This document shows, piece by piece, positions 34,310 to 44,580 of a stretch of 64,000 nucleotides of DNA. The DNA lies in assembly GCA_014651175.1 (NCBI GenBank), contig BMWJ01000018.1, positions 1 through 64,000 of the forward strand, given 5' to 3'. The stretch comes from Streptomyces clavifer (GTDB lineage Bacteria; Actinomycetota; Actinomycetes; Streptomycetales; Streptomycetaceae). The notes beneath the pieces were generated by a model. The model did no database searches. It was given only the letters and a program-made list of their open reading frames with translations, and was not told the origin of the DNA. Position 1 is the first letter of the stretch. The number at the start of each line of letters is the position of its first letter. The position numbers were made by a program, and so were the translations under genes.

Positions 34310-37300
34310 ATGGCATTCAGAGGCCGGTTGTTGAACCGGCGCCTACCCGGGCGGTTGCTCATGGCGACCGCCCTGGGAATCACCCTCGCCCTGACCGGCA
34401 GCACAGTCCAGGCCGTGCCGTCGGCGCCGGGTCAGGAAGGACGCGGAAGGCCTGGTGTCCAGGACTTCGGCGATCCCGTGGAAGGTAAGGACGCGCAGGC
34501 GAAGAAGCGCCCTGCCGACGAGGCGAGGAAGGCCGCCGTCAAGCGGCTGGACGAGGTTGTCTGGCCGGCCGGCGGCAGCGCGAAGGTCGCCGTGGCCACC
34601 ACGTCCCCCGTGGAGGAGACCGTCGGCGGGCTGCCCGTCGCGGTCACCGCGATCACGTCCAAGACGTCCAAGAAGACCGTGCAGCCGGCCGGTCCGGCCG
34701 AGGTCGAGGTCGCCGTACTGCCCGCGAAGCGGGCGGCGGCCATCGGCGCCGGCGCGCTGATGCACGTCGAGCGCACGGACGCGGCGGTGAAGGCCGCGAA
34801 GGTCCGCCTCTCCGTGGACTACGCGAAGTTCGCCGACGCGTACGGCGGCGACTACGGGGCCCGCCTGCAGCTCGTCCAGCTCCCCGCCTGTGCGGCCGTG
34901 GCGACCCCCGGCAGCAAGGCCTGCCCGGAGCAGGCCAGGCCCCTCGCCACGGTGAACGACGCCGAGGACCGCACCGTCTCGGCCGACGTCCAGGCCACCG
35001 CGGCACCCGCCTCGGCCATGACGGCGAAGGCCGCTCCGAGTGCGGCACCGCTCGTCGCCCTCGCCGCGGGCCCGTCCTCCGCCCAGGGCAGCTACAAGGC
35101 GACCGCGCTCGCCCCGTCCGCGAGCTGGAGCGTCGCCAACTCGTCCGGAGGCTTCAGCTGGAGCTATCCGCTGCGCACGGTCCCCACACCGGGTGGACAG
35201 TCGCCGAGCATCGGGCTGGGCTACTCCTCGCAGTCCGCCGACGGCCGCACCTCGGTGACCAACAACCAGGGCTCCTGGGTCGGTGAGGGCTTCTCGTACG
35301 ACCCGGGGTACATCGAGCGCCGCTACAAGCCGTGTTCCGACGACGGGCACTCCACGTCGGCCGAGCAGTGCTGGGCCTTCGACAACGCCACGATCATGCT
35401 CAACGGCAGCTCGTCCGAACTCATCAAGGACGACGAGACCGGTGACTGGAAGTTCTCGTCCGACGACGGCACCAAGGTCGAGAAGCTGACCGGGGCGACG
35501 AACGGCGACAACGACGGCGAGCACTGGAAGGTCACCACCGCCGACGGCACGGAGTACTGGTTCGGGCTGAACCGCCTCCCGGGCTGGACCGACGGCAAGG
35601 AGACCACGGACTCCACCTGGACCGTGCCCGTCTTCGGCGACGACTCCGGCGAGCCCTGCTACAACGCCACGTTCACCAGCGCCCACTGCAAGCAGGCCTG
35701 GCGCTGGAGCCTGGACCACGTCAAGGACACCCACGGCAACGTGATGTCCTACTTCTACGCTCCTGAGACGAACCACTACGCCCTCAACGGCAAGACGGAC
35801 GTCAACGGCACCGCCTACCACCGCGGCGGCTACCTGAAGCGGGTCGACTACGGCCAGCGCGACGGCCAGGCCTACGCGGCCAAGGCACCCGCCCGCGTCG
35901 TGTTCGACGTGGCCGAACGCTGCCTGCCCACCGACGACTTCGACTGCGCGGAGTCCAAGCGGACCAAGGCGAACGCGAAGTACTGGCCGGACACCCCCGT
36001 CGACCAGGAGTGCAAGGCGTCCACCAAGTGCACCGTGGGCCAGACGTTCTGGACCACGAAGCGACTGACGGGCATCACCACCCAGATGCGCAAGAACGCC
36101 ACCGAGTACCAGGACGTGGACGCGTGGACCTTCACCCACCTGTTCACCGACAACGGTGACGACTCCAAGACCCTCTGGCTGTCGAAGATCGACCACGAGG
36201 GCCGGGTCGGCACGGCGGCGAAGCTGCCGACGCTCGAACTCTACGGCGAGCAGCTCGTCAACCGCGTCGACGCCATCGGCGACAACATCGCCCCCTTCCA
36301 CCGCTTCCGGCTCGCGGCAGTCCTCAGCGAGACGGGTGCGCAGCTGGACGTCAACTACGCGGCGACCGACTGCACCAAGGCCGCCCTGCCCAAGCCGGGC
36401 GAGTCGGCCAAGCGCTGCTACCCGGTGAAGTGGGCCCCGCCCGGCACGGTCGAACCGATCACGGACTGGTTCCACAAGTACGTCGTCGCCGAGATCGTCG
36501 AGACCGACCGCACGGGAGGCGGCGACAGCCTCGTCACCCGCTACGACTACCAGGGTGACGCGGCCTGGCGCAAGGCGAAGCCGGACGGCATCACGGAGGA
36601 CAAGTACCTCACGTGGGGCGGCTGGCAGGGCTACGGCAAGGTCAAGGTGACCAGCGGCAGCGCCGACAAGCAGACCTCGCGGATCGACTACACGTATCTG
36701 CAGGGCATGGACGGCGACAAGGACCCGGACGGCGGGACCCGTTCGGTGAAGGTCAAGGACTCCACGGGTGCGGAGTACACCTCCTCGGAGGAGTTCACCG
36801 GCCACCAGCTGGAGGCCACCACCTACGACGGAACCAAGGCCGTTTCCAGGACGATCAGTACGCCCTGGAAATACACCACGGCCACCCAGACCCGCAGCTG
36901 GGGCACCACTCATGCGGTGATCGTGCGTTCCGATGTCGAGCGCGGCTTCAGCCTGCTGTCCGACGGGACCTGGCGCGAGTCGAAGGTCACGACCAAGTAC
37001 GACACCACGAAGGGCACCGGCCGCGTTGTCGAGGTCGACGATCAGGGCGACGTCTCCACGACCACTGACGACACCTGTGTCCGCACGTGGTACGTCGACA
37101 ACACCGCCACCAACCTTCTCACCCTGCCCTCGCGCAGCGAGTCGGTAGGCGTCAAGTGCTCGGCCACCCCGGACCGCAAGACACAGGTCCACGCGGACGA
37201 GCGCACTTCGTACGACGGCAAGGCGTTCGGTGAGGCCCCGACCAAGGGCGACGCCACGAAGACCGAGCGTCTGACCGCTCACAACGGAACCACGGGCACC

Positions 37301-40300
37301 TACCAGGTCACCGGCACGACGACCTACGACGCCTTCGGCCGCCCGCTGTCGCAGAAGGATGCGAACCTGGCGGAGACGAAGACCGCGTACACGGACGTCA
37401 ACGGCCTCATCTCGCAGACCAAGAGCACCAACGCGCTGAACCACGTCACGACCACCGACTACGCCCCCGCGTGGGGCATGTCGGCGGGCCAGACCGACCC
37501 GAACGGCAAGCGCACCGACCTGGCCTACGACGGCCTGGGCCGCCTGACCTCGGTCTGGCTCCCGGACCGCGCGAAGACCCAGACCCCGAGCATCAAGTAC
37601 TCGTACAACGTCCGGCGCGACAAGGTCGTCGCGATCAAGACGGAGAAGATCGAGAACGACGGTTCCTACGGCGCGGAGTACCAGCTGTACGACGGTCTGC
37701 TGCGGCCGCGGCAGATTCAGACGGAGGGCCCCGGCGGCACGCGCATGGTTGCCGACTCCTTCTACGACGGCAGCGGCAAGGTCAAGAAGACCAACGCCAC
37801 GTACAACGCTGCCGGAGTCGCGTCGGACGAGCTGTTGATCGTCCACAACGGCGAGGTCGGTCAGCAGAGTCTGCTGGAGTACGACGGTCTCGGCCGCTCG
37901 ACTGCACAGATCATGGCGGTCTCCGGTGTCGAGCAGTGGCGCACCACGACGGCGTACGACGGGGAGCGGACGACGGTCGACCCGCCGGCCGGAGGCGTTC
38001 CGACCACCACGGTGAACGACGCCTCGGGTAACACCAAGGAGATCTGGCACTACCGGGGGGCCTCCCCGAACCCTCTGTCGGGCTACGACGTCACCAAGTA
38101 CACGTTCACGCCGAAGAACGAGCTCGAGACGGTCGTCGACGCCAAGGGCAACGTGTGGCGCTACGAGTACGACCAGCTGGGCCGCAAGACGAAGAGCGTG
38201 GATCCGGACGCGGGTACGTCGACCACTGAATACGACGCGCTCGACCGTCCCGTCTCGTCCACGGACGGCCGGGGCAAGAAGCTCTCCACGGTCTACGACA
38301 AGCTCGGCCGTACCCTGTCCACCTGGGAAGGCGAGCCCACCACGGGCACCAGGCTCACGGAGACCCGATACGACAAGGCCGGTCTGCTGGGCCAGGCATG
38401 GGCCGACATCAGCCACATCTCTCCGACGGAGTCATTCGGAACGGTCGTCCAGACGATGGACGACTTCTACCGCCCGCTGCAGACGAACTACGTGGTGCCC
38501 GCATCTCAGGGTTCGCTCGCCGGCACGTACAGCTTCACCTCGGCGTACAACCGTGACGGCACGGTCCAGTCGACCGGTCTGCCCGCGGCAGGGGACCTGC
38601 CGGCCGAGGTGCTGGTCACCGGGTACGACTCCCTGCAGCGTCCGACGACGCTGACGGGCTCGACCCCTTATGTCACCGGCACCGTCTACTCCGACGAGAG
38701 CCACGTCCAGCAGCTGGAGCTCTCCACCGGGAGCGGCAAGAAGGTCTGGCAGACCTTCGACTACGAGACCGGTACGGACAGGCTGACCCGCTCGGTGGTC
38801 GATGTGGCCGGGGCGTCCGCACCGGCCAAGGAGTCCAACTACTCCTACGACCAGGCAGGAAACGTCCTCTCCATCTCGGACACGGCCAATTCGGCCAAGC
38901 CTGATGTCCAGTGCTTCGCCTACGACGCGCGCCAGCGCCTGGCCGAGGCATGGAGTCCGGCATCGACCGTGGCGAACGCAGGAGGCAGTGGAACCACCGG
39001 ATCCGTGGCTCCGGTGGAGGGCTCGGGACCGACGGCATGCCAGGCCGCTCCGGGTGCGAACCCACTGGGCGGCCCGGCGCCGTACTGGAAGTCGTACACC
39101 ACGGACGCCATCGGCAACCGCACGTCCGAGACGGTGCACGACACGGCCCTCGACGCAGCACAGAACATCACGCGCGACTACACCTACGGTGGTGCCGGAG
39201 CCCTCGGCGACGGTCCGCACCAGGTGACGAAGGCTGTCGAAAGCACTCCTACGGGTGACCGTCAGTCCACCTACGAGTACGACGACAGCGGCAGCGCCAC
39301 CAAGCGCACCATCGGCGGCAACGCCCAGATCCTGGAATGGACGGCAACCGGCAGGCTCGCCAAGGCGAAGGAGGCCAACGGCTCCGAGACGACCTACCTG
39401 TACGGCAGCGACGGCAGCCGGGTCCAGCGCAAGGATTCCACGGGCACGACCGTGTACCTGCCCGGCATGGAGCTCAAGCTCTCGGCCGACGGTACGAAGA
39501 AGGAAGCCACGCGCTACTACGGGCACGCCGGTCAGACGGTCGCGATTCGGGCGAACGACGGCAAGGTGTCCTTCCTCGCATCCGACCATCACGGCACGGG
39601 CGAACTCGCGATCGACTCCGCGACCGGGGCGGTCACCCAGCGCCGCTTCGACCCCTACGGCGTCGAGCGCGGTGAGGCCACCGGCAGCTGGCCGGGGGAA
39701 AAGGGCTTCGTCGGCGGCACCATCGACAAGTCGACCGGCCTGACCCACCTGGGCGCTCGTGAATACGACGCGGCCATAGGCAAGTTCATCTCCGTCGACC
39801 CGCTGATCGACTACACACAACCGCAGCAGATCAACGGATACGCCTACGCGAACAACAGCCCGGTCACCCATGCCGACCCGAGCGGCATGGCCATTCCCGA
39901 GTGCATGCAAGGGCTCATCGAGTGCCGGGGAGGCATGCCGGTCACCGGCGGGAAGTCCGACCCGGTGAAGCAGGCCGAGCAGAACTCCAACGAGGCCGGT
40001 GCCGCACTGGCGGGTGCGCAGGGCCAGCAGTCCGCCGCGAAGCAGCGCATCAAGTCCTCGGCCAAGGCCCTGGTCAAGATTGCCCGGGACATCCTCGGCG
40101 TCGACGCGGCGCTCGACTGCGTCTCCAGCGGTGACATGGGTGCCTGCGGCGAGACGCTGCTCAACATCGCGGGCAGCTTCGCAGGAGGTCTCGCCGGAAA
40201 GATCCTGGCCAAGTACGGCGCTCCGTGGAACTGGGCCAAGGGAGCCAGACTCGCCAAGCGAGTGGTCGGACTGGTCGGCGACCTCGTCGGCGGCGTCAAG

Positions 40301-41212
40301 GACCTGTGGAATTCCAGCAAGGCGGTCAGCAAGGCAAGGGACGGTGTGGCCAGGGCCAAGGACGCACTGGCCGCGGCCAAGAAGAAGGCCGCCGCCGCCC
40401 TCAAGAAGGGTGACGGTTCCTGCCCGGTCAAGCCGGCCAACCACAGCTTCCTTCCGGGCACGAAGGTTCTGCTCGCCGATGGCACCACGAAGCCGATCGA
40501 GGACGTCGAGCTCGGTGACAAGGTCACCGTCACCGATCCCGAGACCGGCGAGACGACCCTGCGTGAGGTCGTCGGTACGATCGTGACCGAGGACGACAAG
40601 CACTTCGTCGACCTTGCGATGCGAAACGAATCCGGCGCACAGGAATCCCTGGTTTCGACGACGACCCACCCGTTCTGGGCAGTCTCCGAGGGCCGCTGGA
40701 TCGAGGCCGGGGACCTGCGCCCCGGCATGACCCTGCGTACGGCGGACGGCGACACGGTCACCCTCGCGGAAACCCGCTACTTCGAGAAGCGTCAGCGGAC
40801 CCACGACCTGACGGTGTCCGGGGTACACACGTACTACGTGGCGGCGGGGGCTACGCCGGTCCTGGTTCACAACTGCGGTCTTATTGATGAAGACCACGTT
40901 CATGTGAACAGTCTGAACGAGGGGCGTGACGTAGCCAGGGCACAGGCGGGCCTGGGGGATGACGCAGTTCCGTTCAAGCAGGAACTGGGGCCCATGAAGG
41001 ACAAGGTCTACTCGGGAATGCAGAGCCCGGATGGGCTGCGTGGCTGGAGGATGGACTTTGATCCAAAATCACCCAAGGGTGTGCACATCAACTGGTGGGA
41101 CAAGACCAGCGGCCCCAAGCGGAGTTCTGGCTGGAGAAATGGGGCTGTCATACTGGATGGCATGACAGAGGGTGGCTATCGTGCCATCATGAACCGCTTC
41201 CCGCACACTTAG
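34310..41212 (+). CDS. Secreted Rhs-repeat polymorphic toxin with Hint domain
   Basis: 2300 residues from the ATG at 34310 (GGAG seven bases upstream; a GTG three bases earlier is possible). An N-terminal signal sequence (LLMATALGITLALTGSTVQA) indicates Sec export. Then comes a long cell-wall-type region, YD/Rhs repeats (YDAFGRPLS, YDGLGRLTS, YDQLGRKTK, YDKLGRTLS) and the Rhs core end ISVDPLIDYTQPQQINGYAY...DPSGM near residue 1826. A Hint domain spans about 2044-2189 (SFLPGTKVLLADGTTKPI, TTHPFWAVSEGRWIEAGDL, TYYVAAGATPVLVHNC), with the self-cleavage site at H2187-N2188-C2189. The last 111 residues are the toxin tip, of a type I cannot name. An immunity-like gene follows after 7 bases. Confidence 0.93.
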   Translation: MAFRGRLLNRRLPGRLLMATALGITLALTGSTVQAVPSAPGQEGRGRPGVQDFGDPVEGKDAQAKKRPADEARKAAVKRLDEVVWPAGGSAKVAVATTSPVEETVGGLPVAVTAITSKTSKKTVQPAGPAEVEVAVLPAKRAAAIGAGALMHVERTDAAVKAAKVRLSVDYAKFADAYGGDYGARLQLVQLPACAAVATPGSKACPEQARPLATVNDAEDRTVSADVQATAAPASAMTAKAAPSAAPLVALAAGPSSAQGSYKATALAPSASWSVANSSGGFSWSYPLRTVPTPGGQSPSIGLGYSSQSADGRTSVTNNQGSWVGEGFSYDPGYIERRYKPCSDDGHSTSAEQCWAFDNATIMLNGSSSELIKDDETGDWKFSSDDGTKVEKLTGATNGDNDGEHWKVTTADGTEYWFGLNRLPGWTDGKETTDSTWTVPVFGDDSGEPCYNATFTSAHCKQAWRWSLDHVKDTHGNVMSYFYAPETNHYALNGKTDVNGTAYHRGGYLKRVDYGQRDGQAYAAKAPARVVFDVAERCLPTDDFDCAESKRTKANAKYWPDTPVDQECKASTKCTVGQTFWTTKRLTGITTQMRKNATEYQDVDAWTFTHLFTDNGDDSKTLWLSKIDHEGRVGTAAKLPTLELYGEQLVNRVDAIGDNIAPFHRFRLAAVLSETGAQLDVNYAATDCTKAALPKPGESAKRCYPVKWAPPGTVEPITDWFHKYVVAEIVETDRTGGGDSLVTRYDYQGDAAWRKAKPDGITEDKYLTWGGWQGYGKVKVTSGSADKQTSRIDYTYLQGMDGDKDPDGGTRSVKVKDSTGAEYTSSEEFTGHQLEATTYDGTKAVSRTISTPWKYTTATQTRSWGTTHAVIVRSDVERGFSLLSDGTWRESKVTTKYDTTKGTGRVVEVDDQGDVSTTTDDTCVRTWYVDNTATNLLTLPSRSESVGVKCSATPDRKTQVHADERTSYDGKAFGEAPTKGDATKTERLTAHNGTTGTYQVTGTTTYDAFGRPLSQKDANLAETKTAYTDVNGLISQTKSTNALNHVTTTDYAPAWGMSAGQTDPNGKRTDLAYDGLGRLTSVWLPDRAKTQTPSIKYSYNVRRDKVVAIKTEKIENDGSYGAEYQLYDGLLRPRQIQTEGPGGTRMVADSFYDGSGKVKKTNATYNAAGVASDELLIVHNGEVGQQSLLEYDGLGRSTAQIMAVSGVEQWRTTTAYDGERTTVDPPAGGVPTTTVNDASGNTKEIWHYRGASPNPLSGYDVTKYTFTPKNELETVVDAKGNVWRYEYDQLGRKTKSVDPDAGTSTTEYDALDRPVSSTDGRGKKLSTVYDKLGRTLSTWEGEPTTGTRLTETRYDKAGLLGQAWADISHISPTESFGTVVQTMDDFYRPLQTNYVVPASQGSLAGTYSFTSAYNRDGTVQSTGLPAAGDLPAEVLVTGYDSLQRPTTLTGSTPYVTGTVYSDESHVQQLELSTGSGKKVWQTFDYETGTDRLTRSVVDVAGASAPAKESNYSYDQAGNVLSISDTANSAKPDVQCFAYDARQRLAEAWSPASTVANAGGSGTTGSVAPVEGSGPTACQAAPGANPLGGPAPYWKSYTTDAIGNRTSETVHDTALDAAQNITRDYTYGGAGALGDGPHQVTKAVESTPTGDRQSTYEYDDSGSATKRTIGGNAQILEWTATGRLAKAKEANGSETTYLYGSDGSRVQRKDSTGTTVYLPGMELKLSADGTKKEATRYYGHAGQTVAIRANDGKVSFLASDHHGTGELAIDSATGAVTQRRFDPYGVERGEATGSWPGEKGFVGGTIDKSTGLTHLGAREYDAAIGKFISVDPLIDYTQPQQINGYAYANNSPVTHADPSGMAIPECMQGLIECRGGMPVTGGKSDPVKQAEQNSNEAGAALAGAQGQQSAAKQRIKSSAKALVKIARDILGVDAALDCVSSGDMGACGETLLNIAGSFAGGLAGKILAKYGAPWNWAKGARLAKRVVGLVGDLVGGVKDLWNSSKAVSKARDGVARAKDALAAAKKKAAAALKKGDGSCPVKPANHSFLPGTKVLLADGTTKPIEDVELGDKVTVTDPETGETTLREVVGTIVTEDDKHFVDLAMRNESGAQESLVSTTTHPFWAVSEGRWIEAGDLRPGMTLRTADGDTVTLAETRYFEKRQRTHDLTVSGVHTYYVAAGATPVLVHNCGLIDEDHVHVNSLNEGRDVARAQAGLGDDAVPFKQELGPMKDKVYSGMQSPDGLRGWRMDFDPKSPKGVHINWWDKTSGPKRSSGWRNGAVILDGMTEGGYRAIMNRFPHT

Positions 41213-41219
41213 GCCAGGT

Positions 41220-41654
41220 ATGAACTACATCGAGAGCGAACACTTGGCACAGTGGATCTCATCTGGGCGTGCCTCGGTGCCACCGCAAGAGGCCTGCGTG
41301 AAGTTTCACGACTACCTGGTCGAGTTCCCATGGTTGCCGACTCGACTGGATTGGCGCAACATTGACCATGAGGAAGTTGATGCATCGGATGTGAGCGAGG
41401 ATGAATTTGTGTCGCGTGCTCTGCGATACAGGGTCGGCTCGCATTCGCATCTGCTCGCCCTGTTCTCCCCTGAGCAACCGGGAATCATCTGCTCGATGTC
41501 GGACGGGCTTTCCAATTTGGATTTCATCTTTTGGAAAGCGCCAGGAATCCGGTACTTTTGTGGAATTGATCTCGACCCTTCGGGAGTGCCTCAGTACCAC
41601 TATGAGGACTTTGGGGAGTTCGATGGTTTCGCCAAGGTGACGTTCCGGCTGTAG
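41220..41654 (+). CDS. Putative immunity protein to the Rhs C-terminal toxin
   Basis: 144 residues starting 7 bases after the toxin stop, the standard place of an immunity gene in polymorphic-toxin loci. It is acidic and aromatic-rich (VEFPWLPTRLDWRNIDHEE, DFIFWKAPGIRYFCGIDLDP, YHYEDFGEFDGFAKVTFRL), with no signal peptide, so it should work in the cytoplasm. The sequence matches no family I know. Base composition is visibly more AT-rich than the neighbouring genes, as is the 3' end of the toxin gene, which suggests the toxin/immunity module was acquired together. The ribosome binding site (CCAGGT) is weak and very close to the start. Confidence 0.75.
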   Translation: MNYIESEHLAQWISSGRASVPPQEACVKFHDYLVEFPWLPTRLDWRNIDHEEVDASDVSEDEFVSRALRYRVGSHSHLLALFSPEQPGIICSMSDGLSNLDFIFWKAPGIRYFCGIDLDPSGVPQYHYEDFGEFDGFAKVTFRL

Positions 41655-41783
41655 TGCAGAGTAGGCGTGTGCCCTGTGCAGGAAGATTTCCATCTCCGAT
41701 TGCGTAGGGCACACACCCGCACGGGTGGACGGTTCGGCCCGTTTGCGTGACGCCTCTCGATACTGTCGCAAGCGCGTATGTGA

Positions 41784-41813
41784 AGCCCCGCCAGGTGTTC
41801 TGGCGGGGGGGGC
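41784..41813 (+). terminator. Terminator after the toxin-immunity pair
   Basis: AGCCCCGCCAG (41784-41794), GTGTT loop, then CTGGCGGGG and further Gs with GCTT at the end. It lies about 130 bases after the immunity gene stop. Confidence 0.65.
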
Positions 41814-42629
41814 TTCTGGGTTCCCTGACGGCGCAGTTGACGGCCGCCTCGGCGAACAGGTGCTGCTCCGTGGGGCATTTCCTCGCTGTCTACGGTGGTT
41901 GGTTGACGGGCTGCCGGACCGTTCAGGGCAACGTCGAGGACGTCGCGGGCTTGGTCTTGGAGGTGGCGCCATGGGGGCGAGGCCCCATGAGGGCAGTGTG
42001 GCTGTGTCGTAGCCGAGTTCCAGGAAGCGGAGGCTGCGGAGTCCGACCTGGCGGTTGAGGGTCTGGACGGTGAGGGTGAAGCCGGTCTGCTCGATTGGCC
42101 GGCCGGTGATCGTCGTGACTTTGTGGTCGACCCCGGGTCAAGCCCCTTTGGCGGTGGCGCGTTCGGCGTGCCGGTCCAAGGCAAGTTCGAGCGTTGATGC
42201 CGGAAGCGGGGAGGGCGATGCGCTGCATTGGAGGGCGCATCCTCCCGTCACCCCTTCGCAATCGGCGCTGCGCTGTCGATAGCGATGTCCATACAGCCGC
42301 CCTCTGCGCCCTTGATGGCGACCGCGACCGAGGGCACCGTGTCCGGCTTGGACCGCACGTGTTAGTCCGAGTATCGAACGTGGAAGCCGATTTGCCTTCT
42401 TGCGTATTCGACCGCCCATGCGAACCCTCATACCAGAGCGGGACGCATGGTGGGCAAGTTCGACAACTGCGCGGCGGGCACGGGCGATACGCGACTACCG
42501 TGTGTTGCCGGTGATCAACGGTGGGCTCCTATCGGTCGAGCCCGTCCGGCCGTTGACCCGGGCCTGACCGACCACCGTAGGTGTCACCACACGAATGCCG
42601 ATTCCTGGTGCCCCCACGTACCGAGGACG
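41814..42629. other. Region without an assignable gene
   Basis: About 800 bases between the toxin-immunity terminator and the conservon. Several frames are open on the minus strand (one reads LTVQTLNRQVGLRSLRFLEL near 42000-42100), but codon bias is weak and I recognise no protein. It may be decayed toxin-locus DNA. The promoter for the conservon should lie in the last 200 bases. Confidence 0.4.
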
Positions 42630-44573
42630 ATGATGTCTCAACTTCGCGCACCCACCGCGCGACCCGAACGCCGCGAAGGCGGACGGCACGGCCGTCCCGG
42701 TGGCCGTTCGCATTCGGCGGGCGGCCGACCGCGTGCCGTGCAGCCCGCCCCCGACGCCCGTATGCGACCACAGCTGCTGCGCACCGCCGTGCTGCCCGCC
42801 GTCGCCGCGGTGCTGAGCGGTGCCGCGGCCGTCATCTTCACCATCCGGTCCTCGGGCGTGCGGCCCTCCGGCAGTCTCCTGGCGGCGCTCGGCGGTTCCG
42901 GTGCGCTGGCCGTCGCGGCCGTGGCCGCGGCCTTCCTCGGTGCCAACCGCGTCGCCGCCGGAGTGGTCGACCGGTGTCTCGCGCTCCGGCGCACAAGCGC
43001 CCAGCACCACGCCGAACTGCAGCGGATCGTGGAGCAGCTCCGGGACGGGGAACCGGTGCCGGCCACGCGGGCCGCCCGGCCCGCCGGCCCCGACGCGGAT
43101 GCCTTCGACCTGCTCGCCCAGGAGATGGGCCGTGCCCGGGACGGGGCCGTGACGGCCGTCGTGCAGGCGTCCCAGATGTTCAGGAGCACCGGCAACGAAC
43201 AGAAGGTCGAGGTCTTCGTCAACCTGGCGCGGCGGCTGCAGTCCCTCGTGCACCGGGAGATCCAGATCCTCGACGAGCTCGAACACGAGGTCGAGGACCC
43301 CGACCTGCTCAAGGGCCTCTTCCACGTCGACCACCTCGCCACCCGCATCCGCAGGCACGCCGAGAACCTCGCCGTACTGGGCGGGGCCGTCTCCCGGCGG
43401 CAGTGGAGCAACCCGGTGACCGTGACCGAGGTGCTGCGGTCGGCCATTGCGGAGGTGGAGCAGTACCCACGGGTCAAGCTGGTGCCGCCGATCGACGGCA
43501 CCCTGCGCGGACACGCCGTCGCCGATGTGATCCACCTGCTGGCCGAACTCGTCGAGAACGCCACGGTGTTCTCCGCCCCGCACACCCAGGTCCTGATGCG
43601 GGCCCAGCGCGTCACCGCCGGGCTCGCCCTGGAGGTCGAGGACCGCGGGCTGGGGTTGCCGGACGCCGAGCGGAAGCGGATGAACGCGCTTCTCGCCGAC
43701 CCGGACCAGGTCAACGTCGGGCACCTCCTCCAGGACGGCCGGATCGGACTGTTCGTCGTCGCCTCCCTGGCCCGCAGACACGGAATCGCCGTACGGCTGC
43801 AGAGCAACATCTACGGGGGCACGCAGGCGGTACTCGTACTGCCCCAGGCCCTGCTCGGTATCGACGAGGACATGGCCGCCGGCCCGGATGCCGCGCCCGC
43901 CCCACCGCCCGGAGCTGTACACCGGCCCCCCGCCCAGGAGGGCGCCCCACCGGTGCAGGCGCCTCTGCCCCCGCCGGCCCAGGACGCGCAGCCCCCGCTG
44001 CGCCTGGACCAGCCACCCCCGCAGAGCCGCAGGAACGACGGGCCGCCGTTGCCGCTGCGTGCCGAGCGTGTCGACCGCCCCAATCCCGCCGCGACCCCGC
44101 CCGGCGTCCGGCCCGGAGAGGACCGGGGCGAGACGGCGGCCGGTGAGGGCCTCGGGGTGGCGACCGGCACTCCGGGCCGTCCCCAACTGCCCAGGCGCAG
44201 CAATCAGGAGCACCTGGTCCCGCAGCTCAGGGAGGCGCCCGTCCCGCGCGCCGAGGACGAGAACGTCCTGCACGACCCCGGTCTGATGGCCGCCTTCCGC
44301 CGCGGGGTCGACCTCGCCGAGGCCCAGTCCGCCGGGGAAGCGGAACCCGACGGCTTGTACGGCGTGGTGCCCGGTCCCGCGGCCGCCGTCGGAGCGCAAC
44401 GGCCCCGCGGTCTCGCCCCGCTGCCGGTCCGGGCTCCGACCGCTGGTCCCCTCGCCACTTCTCCTGCCACTTTCCCCGCCGCGACAACCGGTGCGGAGCC
44501 GCCCGAACAGGGTCACCCCGGACCGCGGTTGCCCGCATCGGATCCACGCACCGAGAACACGTTCAAGGAGTAG
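42630..44573 (+). CDS. cvnA: Conservon sensor-like histidine kinase (CvnA)
   Basis: 647 residues from the ATG at 42630 (MMSQLRAPTARPERR), preceded by GAGGACG; the ATG at 42633 is equally good. Two membrane segments lie near residues 50-75 and 85-115 (LRTAVLPAVAAVLSGAAAVI; GSGALAVAAVAAAFLGA). A dimerisation-like helical part (QMFRSTGNEQKVEVFVNLAR) and an HATPase_c domain follow (HLLAELVENATVFSAPHTQV, EVEDRGLGLPDAERKRM, GRIGLFVVASLARRHGIAV). A Pro-rich C-terminal tail completes the usual CvnA form. It probably phosphorylates or regulates the small GTPase system encoded next; four further genes follow without gaps. Confidence 0.9.
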   Translation: MMSQLRAPTARPERREGGRHGRPGGRSHSAGGRPRAVQPAPDARMRPQLLRTAVLPAVAAVLSGAAAVIFTIRSSGVRPSGSLLAALGGSGALAVAAVAAAFLGANRVAAGVVDRCLALRRTSAQHHAELQRIVEQLRDGEPVPATRAARPAGPDADAFDLLAQEMGRARDGAVTAVVQASQMFRSTGNEQKVEVFVNLARRLQSLVHREIQILDELEHEVEDPDLLKGLFHVDHLATRIRRHAENLAVLGGAVSRRQWSNPVTVTEVLRSAIAEVEQYPRVKLVPPIDGTLRGHAVADVIHLLAELVENATVFSAPHTQVLMRAQRVTAGLALEVEDRGLGLPDAERKRMNALLADPDQVNVGHLLQDGRIGLFVVASLARRHGIAVRLQSNIYGGTQAVLVLPQALLGIDEDMAAGPDAAPAPPPGAVHRPPAQEGAPPVQAPLPPPAQDAQPPLRLDQPPPQSRRNDGPPLPLRAERVDRPNPAATPPGVRPGEDRGETAAGEGLGVATGTPGRPQLPRRSNQEHLVPQLREAPVPRAEDENVLHDPGLMAAFRRGVDLAEAQSAGEAEPDGLYGVVPGPAAAVGAQRPRGLAPLPVRAPTAGPLATSPATFPAATTGAEPPEQGHPGPRLPASDPRTENTFKE

Positions 44574-44580
44574 ATGCACC

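Noticed and set aside
34343-40903. Two long minus-strand open frames (1357 and 823 codons) opposite the Rhs gene
   Set aside because: Low-complexity Arg/Val/Gly/Leu translation and full overlap with the clearly coding Rhs repeats show they are shadows.
41600-42184. Possible gene on the minus strand between the immunity gene and the conservon
   Set aside because: Frames are open but with poor codon bias and no motif I recognise; it overlaps the immunity gene end and a terminator.
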